DNA from: Mycobacterium senriense
GTDB lineage: Bacteria; Actinomycetota; Actinomycetes; Mycobacteriales; Mycobacteriaceae
DNA: 64,000 bases
Assembly (NCBI RefSeq): GCF_019668465.1
Contig: NZ_AP024828.1
Coordinates: 310,001 to 374,000 of the forward strand
Reading direction: 5' to 3'
Shown here: one piece after another, positions 26,901 through 36,565 of the stretch
Numbering within the stretch: position 1 is the stretch's first letter
Layout of the letters: every line of letters begins with the position of its first letter
Position numbers and translations under genes: made by a program
Notes under the pieces: generated by a model
What the model was told of the DNA's origin: nothing
The model's input: only the letters and a program-made list of their open reading frames with translations
The model's database searches: none

Positions 26901-27252
26901 AGGCGTGGTAGGTGCTGACCGTCGGAGCACCCTCGGTGTCGACGACCGCGCCCGGCGCACCCAGGCCGACGCCGGCCAGCCGGGCCAGTCGTGACCGCAC
27001 CCGGCGCAGCAGCTGGCCGGCGGCCTTGCGGGTGAACGTCAAACCCAGCACCTGACCGGGTTCGGCGTAGCCGTTGGCGACCAGCCACACCACCCGCGCC
27101 GCCATGGTCTCGGTCTTGCCGGCGCCGGCGCCGGCGATCACCACCAGCGGGCCGGGCGGCGCGGCGATGACGGCGGCCTGCTCGTCGGTCGGCGGGTAAA
27201 GCCCTAGCGCGCCGGCCAATTCGGCGGGGCTGTAGCGCGCCCGCGGGGTCAT
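23947..27252 (-). CDS. adnB: AdnB subunit of the AdnAB helicase-nuclease
   Basis: 1,101 residues from ATG 27252, overlapping the adnA stop (ATGA). UvrD-like motor with Walker A VIAGAGAGKTET, DEYQDTGHAQR, GDPIQSIYGWRG and [16 protein letters not shown]. The C-terminal RecB-like nuclease has RGRIDAVF and TTVVDWKTGEPP. AdnB is the main translocating motor of the mycobacterial double-strand-break end-resection machine, which replaces RecBCD in that role. The cysteines of the iron-sulfur nuclease module are only in AdnA. Confidence 0.95.
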   Translation of the reverse strand: MTPRARYSPAELAGALGLYPPTDEQAAVIAAPPGPLVVIAGAGAGKTETMAARVVWLVANGYAEPGQVLGLTFTRKAAGQLLRRVRSRLARLAGVGLGAPGAVVDTEGAPTVSTYHAFAGSLLRDYGLLLPVEPDTRLLSETELWQLAFDVVNGYPGELRTDKTPAAITSMVLRLWGQLAEHLVDTGQLRDTHLELERLIHCLPAGPYQRDRGPSQWLLRLAATQSERAELVPLLDALNDRMRAAKVMDFGMQMASAARLAATFPQVGEDLRARYRVVLLDEYQDTGHAQRIALAALFGGGVDDGLALTAVGDPIQSIYGWRGASATNLPRFTTDFPRSDGTAAPVLELRTSWRNPPRTLRVANAVSAEARRRSVAVHALRPRPDAPPGTVRCALLPDVTAEREWIADHLDARYRQARDEGIGPPTAAVLVRRNADAAPVADALRARGIPVEVVGLAGLLAIPEVAEVVAMLRLVADPTAGAAAMRVLTGSRWRLGARDLAALWQRARALGGVMQPAEASSPESIASAAGPDADTVCLADAIADPGAAGAYSAAGYQRITALAGELSALRAHLGHPLGDLVAEVRRVLGIDCEVRAAAGVGAGWAGAEHLDAFADVVAGYAERTGAATAPPDGSAATSVTGLLAFLDVAESVENGLAPAPLAVARDRVQVLTVHSAKGLEWQVVAVAHLSGGTFPSTASKSTWLTDAAELPPLLRGDRAAAGALGIPVMDTSDVTNRKQLSDKISEHRRQLEQRRIDEERRLLYVAITRAEDTLLVSGHHWAATGIKPRGPSDFLCEIKAVIDDSAAAGDPCGTVEHWAPDPADGERNPLRDNVVEAVWPPDPLATRRDDVEHGAALVARALRPDATEAYVDVDGWAADVDALLAERARLVRPPAAVLPGQLSVSSLVGLARDPAGTAQRLRHRLPSRPEPHALLGNAFHAWVQKFYGAECLFELGDLPGAADSDVGDTAELAALQEAFTESPWAARTPVAIEVPFEMPICDTLVRGRIDAVFVDPDGGTTVVDWKTGEPPHGAEAMRQAAVQLAVYRAAWAALAGIPESSVRTAFHYVRARTTVIPEELPSAAEVAGLLTDPSGDHRARA

Positions 27253-30200
27253 CGCTGTGCCCCGTCGGCGTGGGCGGGGCAGTTCCGCCGGATCGGGCAA
27301 TGGGTGCAGCCGTCGTTGCGCCTGGCGATGAACTGCGGGCCGGACGTCGCGCCGGCCGCGCGCCCGATGATCTCGCGCCATTCGTCGCCGGCGGGGGCGG
27401 TCAGCGGATCCTGTTCGCGTTCGGCCACTCCGGACGCCCCGGTCTTGCCGACGTAGACCAGCCGCGCACCACCGGGCTCGGCGTTGTCGGTCCCGTTGCC
27501 CACCAATCCTTCTGCCACCGCAAGCTGATACATGGCGAGCTGGGCGTGTTGTTGCGCATCGTCCTTGCTGACCGGCGTCTTGCCGGTTTTGATGTCGACG
27601 ATCACCAGGCGCCCGGCGGCGTCGCGCTCCAGCCGGTCGACCCGGCCACGCAGCCGCACCTCGCCGCCGTCACCGGTGGCCACCGTCCCCTCGATCTCGA
27701 CCTCGACGCCGACCTCTGTCAGTGCGCCTCGGGTCTGCGCGCGCCACTCGATGAACGCCTCCAGCATGGCGCGGTGCCGCGCCAGCTCGTTGTCCGAATA
27801 CCATTGCGCCGCAATGGGAAGGTGCTTCCAGGCGCGGTCCAGCTCGGCCAGCAATTCCGATTCGCTCCGGTGCGGTTCGGCGATCAGGGCGTGCACCATT
27901 GAACCGATCGCCGAACGCACGTCGCGCGGCCCAGACCCGCCGTGCCGTTCGGCGAGCCAGCGCAGCGGGCAGTCGTTGAGGGTCTGCAGGGTCGACGGCG
28001 TCAGGGTGACCACGTCGCCGCCGCGCAGCGGTTCGCTGGTGCTGACCGGGGTCAGGCCGTGCCACCCGGCCGGGTCGGCGCCGGGCACGCCGGCTTTGGC
28101 CAACCGGGCCAATTGCGTTGCCGCGCAATCGCGGGCGAGCTCGTCCACCGCGCCTTCGGGCGCGCACACCACGCCACGCAGCCGGCCCACCAGTGCGGCT
28201 GCGGACAACACCCGCGGCGCCAAGACCGGTTGCGCCCCGGCGCTATCGGCGTCGTCGTCGGCGTAGTGCGCGATTTCGGCGAAGAACACCGAAGGCAGCG
28301 CGGCCTCCATACCGGACCCCCCGGTGTCGCTGTCGACGGCCGTCACCAGCAACCGGCGCCGGGCCCGGCCCATCGCCGCCACCAGCAGCCTGCGCTCCTC
28401 GGCCAGCAGCGGCGCGCGCACCGAGGCGTCCGCCCCGATCCCGTCCAGCACGTCCAGCAGCCGCTGGGTGGCCAGCACGCCGCCGCGCGGAACGGTGTTG
28501 GGCCACAAGCCATCCTGCAAGCCGGCGATGACCACGAAATCCCATTCGTGCCCCAGTGCGGCGTGCGCGCTGAGCACCCGGACCTGCTCGGTCGCGCCGA
28601 CGGGCTCGGGGGTGGCGCCCGGCAGCGCCAGCGCGGCGACGTGCTCGACCAGACCGCGCAGCGACGCACCCGAGGTGCGCGACACGAAGTCGTCGGTGAC
28701 GTCGAACAACGCGGTCACCGACTCGAGGTCCCGGGTGGCCTGGGCCGCGGCGGGACCGCCGCGCTCACTAACCGACAGCCAGCGGCGCTGCAACCCGGAC
28801 CGGTGCCAGGCGGCCCACAGGGTGTAGCGCGGGTCGTCACTGGCGCGGTGCGAGCGCGCGGCCGCATCCAGCACCGCGCGGACCTTGCGCAGCGGGGCGA
28901 ACTGCGGACCCGGCGGCGTCGCGTCACCGGACAGCGCCTCGACCAACAGGTCGGCGAAATCTGCCGGTGCGCGATCGGGGTTGGCGCGCTGCAGTGTTCG
29001 GCGCAACTGGCGCAGCGAAACCGGATCCACACGGCCGATGGGGCCGGTCAACAGCGCCAGCGCCTGCTGCCCGTCGAGCCCGTCGGCGGTGGCCAGCAGC
29101 ACGGTGAGCAGGGCGCGCGCGGCCGGCTCCTCGGACAACGGCCCGTGGCCGGCCGGCGCGGCCACCGGCACCCCCGCGGCGGCCAATGCGCGGGGCAACC
29201 GCGCACCGGCCCGCGGCACCGACCGGACGATGACCGCCATCTGCGACCAGGGCACGCCGTCGACCAGGTGTGCGCGCCGCAGCGCGTCGGCGATGGTCGC
29301 CGTCTCGGCGTGCACCGAGGCGGCCAGCCGCACCGTGACCGACCCCTCCCCTGCCCCGGCGCCGTCGATCTGCCGGCCGCTGCTCCCGCCCGGTAACCGG
29401 GCGGCGATACCGCTGACCGCGCGCGCCACGGCGGGGGCGCACCGGTGCGACGTCGTCAGCGTCACCGAGGGCGCGTCGCCGCCGAGCAACCCGGCGGCTT
29501 CGCCACCCCGGAAGCCGAAGACCGCCTGGTTGGGATCCCCGGCGATCAGCGCCAACTCGGCGCCCGCCGCGAGCACCCGAACCAGGCGGGCGGCCTGCGG
29601 GTCGAGCTGTTGGGCGTCGTCGACCAGTAGGACGCGGATCCGGCCGCGTTCGGCGGACAACAATTCGGGATCGACGGCGAACGCTTCCAGTGCGGCGCCG
29701 ACCAATTCGGCGGCGCCCAACGCGGGCGTGGTGGCCTCCGGCGCGGCCGTGCCCACCGCGGCGCGCAGCAGCATCACCTGCTCGTACTGGCGTGCGAATT
29801 GGCCGGCCGCGGTCCATTCCGGCCGCCGGCAACGACGGCCCAGCCGCTCCAGCTCCTGGGGATCCACGCCGCGTTCGGCGCAGCGGGCCAACAGGTTTCG
29901 CAGCTCGGTGGCGAAGCCGGCGGTGCTCAGCGCGGGTCGCAGCTGGGCCGGCCAGGCCGTCGTGGCGCGCGGTCCGTCTTCGAGGTCTCCGGCCAGCAAC
30001 TCCCGGATGATGGCGTCCTGTTCGGCGCTGGTGACCAGCCGCGGGGGCGCCTCGCCGGCGCGCTCGGCGGCGCGCCGCAAGACCGCGTACGCGTACCCGT
30101 GCACGGTCCGCACCAGTGGCTCGCTCACGGCGGCCGGGCCTGCGCCGGCGGATCGCGACCGCAACAACGCCGTCGTCAGCGCGCTGCGCTCGGCCATCCC

Positions 30201-30383
30201 CATCCGGCCGGAACCGGTAAGCAGCAGAACCGATTCCGGGTTGACCCCGGCGTCGATCTGGGCGACCGCGGCGTTGATCAGCAGGCTGCTCTTGCCGGTG
30301 CCGGGCCCACCGAGAATACGCAGCTGACCGCGCGCACCCGCGTCTAAGACGGCGTGCGCTTCGGCATCCCACGTGTAAGCCAT
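27249..30383 (-). CDS. adnA: AdnA subunit of the AdnAB helicase-nuclease
   Basis: 1,044 residues from ATG 30383. N-terminal SF1 motor with GGPGTGKSSLL and VDDAQQLDPQAARLV in place of the usual DExx motif. The C-terminal nuclease contains LQTLNDCPLRW and, near the end, DGCTHCPIRRNCP, four Cys for a 4Fe-4S cluster, plus LVIVDIKTGKTP with catalytic Asp and Lys. Forms a heterodimer with AdnB, encoded immediately downstream with a 4-base overlap. Confidence 0.95.
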   Translation of the reverse strand: MAYTWDAEAHAVLDAGARGQLRILGGPGTGKSSLLINAAVAQIDAGVNPESVLLLTGSGRMGMAERSALTTALLRSRSAGAGPAAVSEPLVRTVHGYAYAVLRRAAERAGEAPPRLVTSAEQDAIIRELLAGDLEDGPRATTAWPAQLRPALSTAGFATELRNLLARCAERGVDPQELERLGRRCRRPEWTAAGQFARQYEQVMLLRAAVGTAAPEATTPALGAAELVGAALEAFAVDPELLSAERGRIRVLLVDDAQQLDPQAARLVRVLAAGAELALIAGDPNQAVFGFRGGEAAGLLGGDAPSVTLTTSHRCAPAVARAVSGIAARLPGGSSGRQIDGAGAGEGSVTVRLAASVHAETATIADALRRAHLVDGVPWSQMAVIVRSVPRAGARLPRALAAAGVPVAAPAGHGPLSEEPAARALLTVLLATADGLDGQQALALLTGPIGRVDPVSLRQLRRTLQRANPDRAPADFADLLVEALSGDATPPGPQFAPLRKVRAVLDAAARSHRASDDPRYTLWAAWHRSGLQRRWLSVSERGGPAAAQATRDLESVTALFDVTDDFVSRTSGASLRGLVEHVAALALPGATPEPVGATEQVRVLSAHAALGHEWDFVVIAGLQDGLWPNTVPRGGVLATQRLLDVLDGIGADASVRAPLLAEERRLLVAAMGRARRRLLVTAVDSDTGGSGMEAALPSVFFAEIAHYADDDADSAGAQPVLAPRVLSAAALVGRLRGVVCAPEGAVDELARDCAATQLARLAKAGVPGADPAGWHGLTPVSTSEPLRGGDVVTLTPSTLQTLNDCPLRWLAERHGGSGPRDVRSAIGSMVHALIAEPHRSESELLAELDRAWKHLPIAAQWYSDNELARHRAMLEAFIEWRAQTRGALTEVGVEVEIEGTVATGDGGEVRLRGRVDRLERDAAGRLVIVDIKTGKTPVSKDDAQQHAQLAMYQLAVAEGLVGNGTDNAEPGGARLVYVGKTGASGVAEREQDPLTAPAGDEWREIIGRAAGATSGPQFIARRNDGCTHCPIRRNCPAHADGAQR

Positions 30384-30633
30384 GACGGCATGACATCACG
30401 AGGGTCCGACAGATTCGCCGGCGCGCGACGAAAGCGGGCCCGCAGCAGCTGGTGGTCGGACCCGCCCACGAGGGCGGACAGGATCGAGAGAAAGACGAGC
30501 GATCGGTCCCTTTTGAGAACTTTCCAGCCCCGCTGTGAAAGCCCCCACCCGCGCCTGCCCCGGCCGGCAAGGCCGCCAACTCTTACCCTGGAGACCGAAG
30601 CGAGGAGCAGACCGGAAGGAGGGGTGCAAGACC

Positions 30634-30837
30634 ATGCAGGACGACGAACGCGGCTTTCCCGTCGACGAGGCGCCCGAAGGCGACGCGGTGGAACAATCGC
30701 GGCCCATCGATGCCGACGACGAGACCGGCCTGGACATCGACTACGTGGCCGCCCGGGACCGGGAAGCCAACGAGGCCGACGTGATCGAGCAGGCCTACAT
30801 CGTGCCCACCGAGGACGATCGGGATGACGACTGGTGA
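30634..30837 (+). CDS. Small acidic conserved hypothetical protein
   Basis: 67 residues from ATG 30634, with a very strong ribosome-binding site GGAAGGAGGGG about 10 bases upstream, which decides this start over longer readings. About one third of residues are Asp or Glu, and there is no hydrophobic segment. Function unknown; likely unstructured or a binding partner. Followed 45 bases later by the alpha/beta hydrolase gene in the same direction. The 250 bases between it and adnA hold only leader and promoter sequence that I cannot resolve further. Confidence 0.75.
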   Translation: MQDDERGFPVDEAPEGDAVEQSRPIDADDETGLDIDYVAARDREANEADVIEQAYIVPTEDDRDDDW

Positions 30838-30882
30838 GGACCGCCCGCACGTCGTGATCGAGGCGGCTGGCACCATCGACGG

Positions 30883-31668
30883 GTGACCGCGAAGTTGCAT
30901 GTGCACCGCTACGGCCCATCCGGACCGGCGCAGATCCTGGCGCTGCACGGGTTGACCGGCCACGGTCAGCGTTGGCAGCATCTGTCCGGCTTTCTACCCG
31001 GAATCGGCATCGCCGCACCGGATCTGGTCGGCCACGGCCGGTCCTCGTGGGCCGCGCCGTGGACCATCGACGCCAACGTCGCGGCGCTGGCCGCGCTGCT
31101 CGACGAGCAGCCCGGCACCCCGGTGGTGATCGTGGGCCACTCGTTCGGCGGTGGGCTGGCGATGCACCTGGCCGCGGCCCGCCCCGACCTGGTGGCGGGG
31201 CTGCTGCTGCTCGACCCGGCGGTCGGGCTGGACGGCGACTGGATGCGCGAGATAGCCGAGGCGATGCTGTCCTCGCCCGACTATCCGGACGCCGAGGAGG
31301 CGCGCCAGGAGAAGGTGCACGGCTCGTGGTCCGATGTCGAGCCCGCCCTGCTGGACGCCGAGGTGGACGAGCATCTGATCGCGCTGCCGGGCGGGCGCTA
31401 CGGCTGGCGGGTCAGTTTGCCGGCGATGATGGCGTACTGGAGCGAGTTGGCCCGCGACACCGTGCTGCCGCCGGCGAAGACCCCGACCGTCCTGGTGCGG
31501 GCCAAGCGCACCACCCCGCCCTATGTCACCGACGAACTCATCGACGACTTGGCGCGGCGGTTGGGATCGAATTTCCGGCTGCTGGATTTCGACTGCAACC
31601 ACATGGTCCCCTACGCCAAGCCCGACGAGGTCGCCGCGTTGACGCGCGAACTGCTGGAAGCGCGCTGA
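30883..31668 (+). CDS. lipV: Alpha/beta hydrolase, LipV-like
   Basis: 261 residues from GTG 30883. LHGLTGHGQRW forms the oxyanion loop, GHSFGG the nucleophile elbow with Ser, and CNHM near the end supplies the catalytic His. No signal peptide, so probably cytoplasmic. In M. tuberculosis the equivalent position holds LipV, an esterase. Substrate unknown. Followed two bases later by the alkyltransferase-like gene, so the two are probably co-transcribed. Confidence 0.88.
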   Translation: MTAKLHVHRYGPSGPAQILALHGLTGHGQRWQHLSGFLPGIGIAAPDLVGHGRSSWAAPWTIDANVAALAALLDEQPGTPVVIVGHSFGGGLAMHLAAARPDLVAGLLLLDPAVGLDGDWMREIAEAMLSSPDYPDAEEARQEKVHGSWSDVEPALLDAEVDEHLIALPGGRYGWRVSLPAMMAYWSELARDTVLPPAKTPTVLVRAKRTTPPYVTDELIDDLARRLGSNFRLLDFDCNHMVPYAKPDEVAALTRELLEAR

Positions 31669-31670
31669 GG

Positions 31671-31979
31671 ATGGCGCAGGTGACCGACGAGCAGGTCGAG
31701 CGGGTGCGTGCGCTGGTCGCCGCGATTCCGTCCGGCCGGGTGGTCACCTACGGCGATATCGCCACTGTCGCAGGGCTTTCCAGCCCGCGCATCGTCGGCT
31801 GGATCATGCGGACCGACTCCTCCGACCTGCCCTGGCACCGAGTGATCACCGCCTCCGGGCGCCCGGCGCGGCACCTGACGACCCGGCAGCTGGAGTTATT
31901 GCGCGCCGAAGGCGTGCTGGCGACCGACGGCAGGATCGCGCTGCGCGAGGTTCGCTACGAGTTTCCGGACGGACATTAG
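31671..31979 (+). CDS. Alkyltransferase-like (ATL) DNA-binding protein
   Basis: 102 residues from ATG 31671. Fold of the MGMT C-terminal domain: TYGDIATVAGLSSPRIVGWIMR and LPWHRVITASG. The active-site PCHR of real O6-alkylguanine methyltransferases is PWHR here, so it cannot accept alkyl groups. ATL proteins flip out O6-alkylguanine and hand the lesion to nucleotide excision repair. Adjacent to other repair genes (adnAB). Its TAG overlaps the stop of the convergent downstream gene. Confidence 0.92.
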   Translation: MAQVTDEQVERVRALVAAIPSGRVVTYGDIATVAGLSSPRIVGWIMRTDSSDLPWHRVITASGRPARHLTTRQLELLRAEGVLATDGRIALREVRYEFPDGH

Positions 31980-32830
31980 AGCACCAGCCGGACCAGCGCC
32001 GCGGTGCGGGCCAGGCCGGGGAACGCCTCGGCCGTGGACCGCGGGTGCAGCGCATGCACCGCGAGGCGGAACATCAACGCCCGCAACAACATCTGCGGCC
32101 ACTCCGGCAGGGCGTTCCAGCGCTCGATCAGGCCGTCGTCGGCCTCCCCCCAGGACAGCGCGTCGATGACGACCACGCCGGCCGCCCACGAGGCCGGCCG
32201 CCAGTACGGGGTGATGTCGGTGATTCCCGGCGCCGCGGTGCCGACGAAAAGCACTGTGCCGTAAAGGTCCCCATGCACCAGCTGGTTGGGGCTCTTGGTC
32301 GGCTTACGCAGGGTGGCGAGCTGGTGGAGCAGCTCCACCGACCGCTCGGCGTCCGCCGTCGGCGGGGCCACCCGCGCGCCCGGCGGCACCGACGCCAGCG
32401 GCCGTTCCTCCCAGGCCGCCCGATCGGCGGCGATGAAGATGTCGACGTCGCCCCACGGCGCCGTGGGCCCTTGGGTCAGGAATCGGGGCCGGTCCAGTTT
32501 GCCCGTCGCCTCGTGCAGACGCACCGCCGCGGAGACGACTTCGTCATGGCGGGGCTCCGGTGTCCCGGCGACGAAGGTGTCCGCCCGCCAGCCGGAAACG
32601 ACGTAGCGCCCGTCGGTCGAACGGACCGGACGGGCCAGGCGAACGCCGTCGACGAACAGGGTCTCCCGGACTCGCGCGGACCAAGCCGCGCGGGCGTTGT
32701 CGGCCACCAGCGACAAGACGACCTCGCCGCACCGCCAGCCGCCCTCCCAGCTGGCCCCCAGATAGACAGGTTTAACGCCGGCCAAACCAAACGCCGACAG
32801 CACATGATCTGGCGGTGGCTCGACTGTCAC
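31976..32830 (-). CDS. Conserved actinobacterial protein with phosphotransferase-like fold (Rv3205c-like)
   Basis: 284 residues from GTG/ATG at 32830. A segment LVHGDLYGTVLFV followed by ITDITPYWRP recalls the catalytic loop and metal-binding motif of aminoglycoside phosphotransferase-like kinases. The N-terminal lobe is short and lacks a clear glycine loop. The family is found as a set in actinobacteria without an assigned role (I recall TIGR02569). Function not claimed. Confidence 0.82.
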   Translation of the reverse strand: MTVEPPPDHVLSAFGLAGVKPVYLGASWEGGWRCGEVVLSLVADNARAAWSARVRETLFVDGVRLARPVRSTDGRYVVSGWRADTFVAGTPEPRHDEVVSAAVRLHEATGKLDRPRFLTQGPTAPWGDVDIFIAADRAAWEERPLASVPPGARVAPPTADAERSVELLHQLATLRKPTKSPNQLVHGDLYGTVLFVGTAAPGITDITPYWRPASWAAGVVVIDALSWGEADDGLIERWNALPEWPQMLLRALMFRLAVHALHPRSTAEAFPGLARTAALVRLVL

Positions 32831-32922
32831 ACCGGTACTCTAAACGAGTCCAACAAGCGGCGATCGCAAGCGCGGCGAAGCCGGGCGCGGCGGGTCGCCG
32901 CAGTCCAACAGGCGTTCCCGGG

Positions 32923-34104
32923 TCAGTACATGGTCATGTCGGGCTGCATCTGCTGCGCCCATGCCACGATCCCGCCCTGCAAATGCACCGCGTCGGCGAA
33001 CCCGGCCTTGCGCAGCACCGCCAGCGCCTGAGCCGAGCGCACCCCGGTTTTGCAGTACAGCACCGGCAGGCGGTCCTGCGGCAGCTTTGCCAGACCCTCG
33101 CCGGAATTGATCAACGACTGCGGAATCAGCTGGGCCCCGTCGATGTGCACGATGTCGAACTCCACCGGCTCACGCACGTCGATCAGGGCCAACTCCTTGC
33201 CGGAATCCAGCCAGTCGCGCAATTCCCGCGGGGTGATGGCCGACGCGTCGTCCTGGACGGGCCCGGGCACCGCGCCGCACAACTGCTCGTAGTCGACGAG
33301 CTCGGTGATCGTCGGCCTCGACGCCTCGGACGGATCGCGGCGGATCGCGATGGTGCGGTAGGTCATCTCCAGCGCGTCGTAGATCATCAGCCGGCCCAGC
33401 AGCGAGTCACCGAGCCCGGTAATCAGTTTGATCACTTCGGTGCTCATCACCGAGGCGATGGAGGAGCAGACGATGCCCAGCACGCCGCCCTCGGCGCAGG
33501 ACGGGACGGAGCCGGGCGGCGGCGGCTCGGGGTAGAGGTCGCGATAGTTGAGTCCGCGCCCGTCGGGGGCGTCCTCCCAGCACACCGAGACCTGGCCCTC
33601 GAAGCGGTAGATCGACCCCCACACGTAGGGCTTCTTCGCCAGCACCGACGCGTCGTTGACCAGGTACCGGGTCGCGAAGTTGTCGGTGCCGTCGACGATC
33701 AGGTCGTAGTGGCCGAACAGCTCGACGGCGTTGGTGGAATCCAGGCGGAACTCGTGTAGCCGCACGTCGACGAGGGGGTTGATCGCGGCGATGGAGTCGC
33801 GCGCCGACTGGGCCTTGGACCGTCCGATGTCGGCCACCCCGTGGATGATCTGGCGCTGCAGATTCGACTCCTCGACCACGTCGAAATCGACGATGCCGAT
33901 GGTGCCCACGCCGGCGGCCGCCAGGTAGAGCAGCGTCGGCGCGCCCAGCCCGCCCGCGCCGATCACCAGCACCCGGGCATTCTTGAGCCGCTTCTGACCG
34001 TCGGGGCCCAGGCCGGGGATGATCAGGTGCCGACTGTAGCGGGCAACCTCGTCGTCACTGAGCTGGTCTGCGGGTGCCACCACAGGCGGCAGCGGCGTTG
34101 TCAC
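32923..34104 (-). CDS. moeZ: Adenylyltransferase/sulfurtransferase MoeZ
   Basis: 393 residues from GTG 34104, giving the usual family length; the upstream extension is low-complexity. The N-terminal E1/ThiF domain has GAGGLGAP, DFDVVEESNLQRQ and CAEGGVLG. The C-terminal rhodanese domain (about 290-390) has the active Cys in VLYCKTGVRSAQ. Activates and sulfurates the C-terminus of sulfur-carrier proteins such as those for molybdopterin, thiamine and cysteine synthesis. Confidence 0.94.
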   Translation of the reverse strand: MTTPLPPVVAPADQLSDDEVARYSRHLIIPGLGPDGQKRLKNARVLVIGAGGLGAPTLLYLAAAGVGTIGIVDFDVVEESNLQRQIIHGVADIGRSKAQSARDSIAAINPLVDVRLHEFRLDSTNAVELFGHYDLIVDGTDNFATRYLVNDASVLAKKPYVWGSIYRFEGQVSVCWEDAPDGRGLNYRDLYPEPPPPGSVPSCAEGGVLGIVCSSIASVMSTEVIKLITGLGDSLLGRLMIYDALEMTYRTIAIRRDPSEASRPTITELVDYEQLCGAVPGPVQDDASAITPRELRDWLDSGKELALIDVREPVEFDIVHIDGAQLIPQSLINSGEGLAKLPQDRLPVLYCKTGVRSAQALAVLRKAGFADAVHLQGGIVAWAQQMQPDMTMY

Positions 34105-34197
34105 TGCGAAACATCTCCTCGGTCGGCCTGGCGGTACGCGTCGTCTACCAACCATCACAGCAGCCCATGGCGGGCGCGGCAACGACGCGGCGGTCCG

Positions 34198-35223
34198 CTA
34201 GGCGATCGGGTACGGCCAGGGATTGAACCGGCAGGTCTTCCCGTCGGCCTTGACGATGTCGGGATCGAACTGGGCGGCGTCGTTGTTCGACGTCGAGAAG
34301 GTCTGCTGCATCATCACCGGCGCCAGGGCGCCCTGCTGCTCGCACGGCTCGTGGTGCAGGTATCCGATGGCGTGGCCGACCTCGTGGTTGATCACGTACT
34401 GGCGGTAGGAGCCGATGTCGCCTTCGAACGGCACGGCTCCCCGTATCCAGCGCGCCTCGTTGATGAAGACCCGCGCCTCGCGGTTGGCGCCGAATACCGG
34501 GTTGTAGCAAGAGGTCTCGAGCCGGAATTCGTAGCCGCACCCCTCGCGCACGGTCACCGGGGACACCAGCGAGATCCGAAAGTCGGGTTTGCCGTTGTCG
34601 ATCCGGATGAACGCGAACTGCGGGTTGTGCGTCCAGCCCTTCGGGTTGCCCAGCGTCTGCTCGACCATCTGGGCGAAGGAGTCGTCGCCGCCGAACATGG
34701 TCGGGTCGATGCCGTTCTCCACTTCGACGGTGTACCTGAACACCTTTGCGGTGCCCTGGCCGATCTGCGGTGTGGTGCCGGGCACGACGTGCCAGGTCTT
34801 GTCGCCCGCTTCGGTGAACGGGCCACCGTCGGGCAGGGTCCCCGCCGGCAGGTTGGCGTCGAACGCGGCGAGCCCGCGCGGCGGGGCGTCGATGATCGTG
34901 GTGCCCACCGCGCCGATCGCCGGCAGACTCTGGAGGGGCTGGCCGGCCGTCGGCTTCGGCGCGCCCGCGCCGGTCACCGTCTGGTACATCACCACCGCGG
35001 TGAGCACCACCAGGACGGGTAGGGCGTACGCGCGCCACCCGTAGGTGGAAACGAACCGCCCCAGCCAGGTCTGTTTGCGCCATTGGCGCGGCCGCTCACG
35101 GTCCGCCCGGACCCGTCCGGCTTCCCGCGCCAGGGGGTCGCGCAGCGCCCGCAGCGGCTCGCGCCACTCGTCGCGCAGCACCGGCACGCGACCTGTGCTG
35201 CGCGGGGGCCGCGGGGACGTCAT
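34198..35223 (-). CDS. DUF3152 membrane-anchored putative zinc metalloprotease (Rv3207c-like)
   Basis: 341 residues from ATG 35223. The cytoplasmic N-terminus is basic (1-60), then one transmembrane helix (AYALPVLVVLTAVVMY) and an extracytoplasmic domain. It contains HEVGHAIGYLHH, a full HExxHxxGxxH zinc motif as in metzincins, and several Cys (CGYEF, SCYNP, HEPCEQ, KTCRF) that could form disulfides outside the membrane. Peptidase activity is inferred from the motif only. Just upstream on the minus strand is moeZ's 3' neighbour position; the regulator at 35421 is divergent. Confidence 0.87.
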   Translation of the reverse strand: MTSPRPPRSTGRVPVLRDEWREPLRALRDPLAREAGRVRADRERPRQWRKQTWLGRFVSTYGWRAYALPVLVVLTAVVMYQTVTGAGAPKPTAGQPLQSLPAIGAVGTTIIDAPPRGLAAFDANLPAGTLPDGGPFTEAGDKTWHVVPGTTPQIGQGTAKVFRYTVEVENGIDPTMFGGDDSFAQMVEQTLGNPKGWTHNPQFAFIRIDNGKPDFRISLVSPVTVREGCGYEFRLETSCYNPVFGANREARVFINEARWIRGAVPFEGDIGSYRQYVINHEVGHAIGYLHHEPCEQQGALAPVMMQQTFSTSNNDAAQFDPDIVKADGKTCRFNPWPYPIA

Positions 35224-35405
35224 TTCCCCAGGATTACACAGCCCGGCACCCGCGCCGTCCGTGGCGCGCCCGAATCCGCCGTCCGACACCGCTTCTGCCT
35301 GCGGCGACGACCGCGATGACGGTCGCATCGAGCGGACGGGTAGTAAGGTCTTTTCCACGGGCTGCGAGCGGCTGACCCGGTTTACCGATGGCCGGCCGCC
35401 GATAA

Positions 35406-36364
<959 letters not shown>

Positions 36365-36565
36365 GGTCACCCCTTCCATGGGTCTTGCAGTCTTGCGCAG
36401 GTATTTGAAGTCCCGGCCCTGTCAGCAGCAGGCTAGTTGACGCGGCTGGCCCCCACCTCCCCGCGTCCCCCCACTTCGCGGTGAGCGAAACCCGGTCGCA
36501 GCGCGGTAACGATTCGCTTGCAGGTTGTCTCACACACCCGCGCGATACCCGATCCGTGCTTTCAC

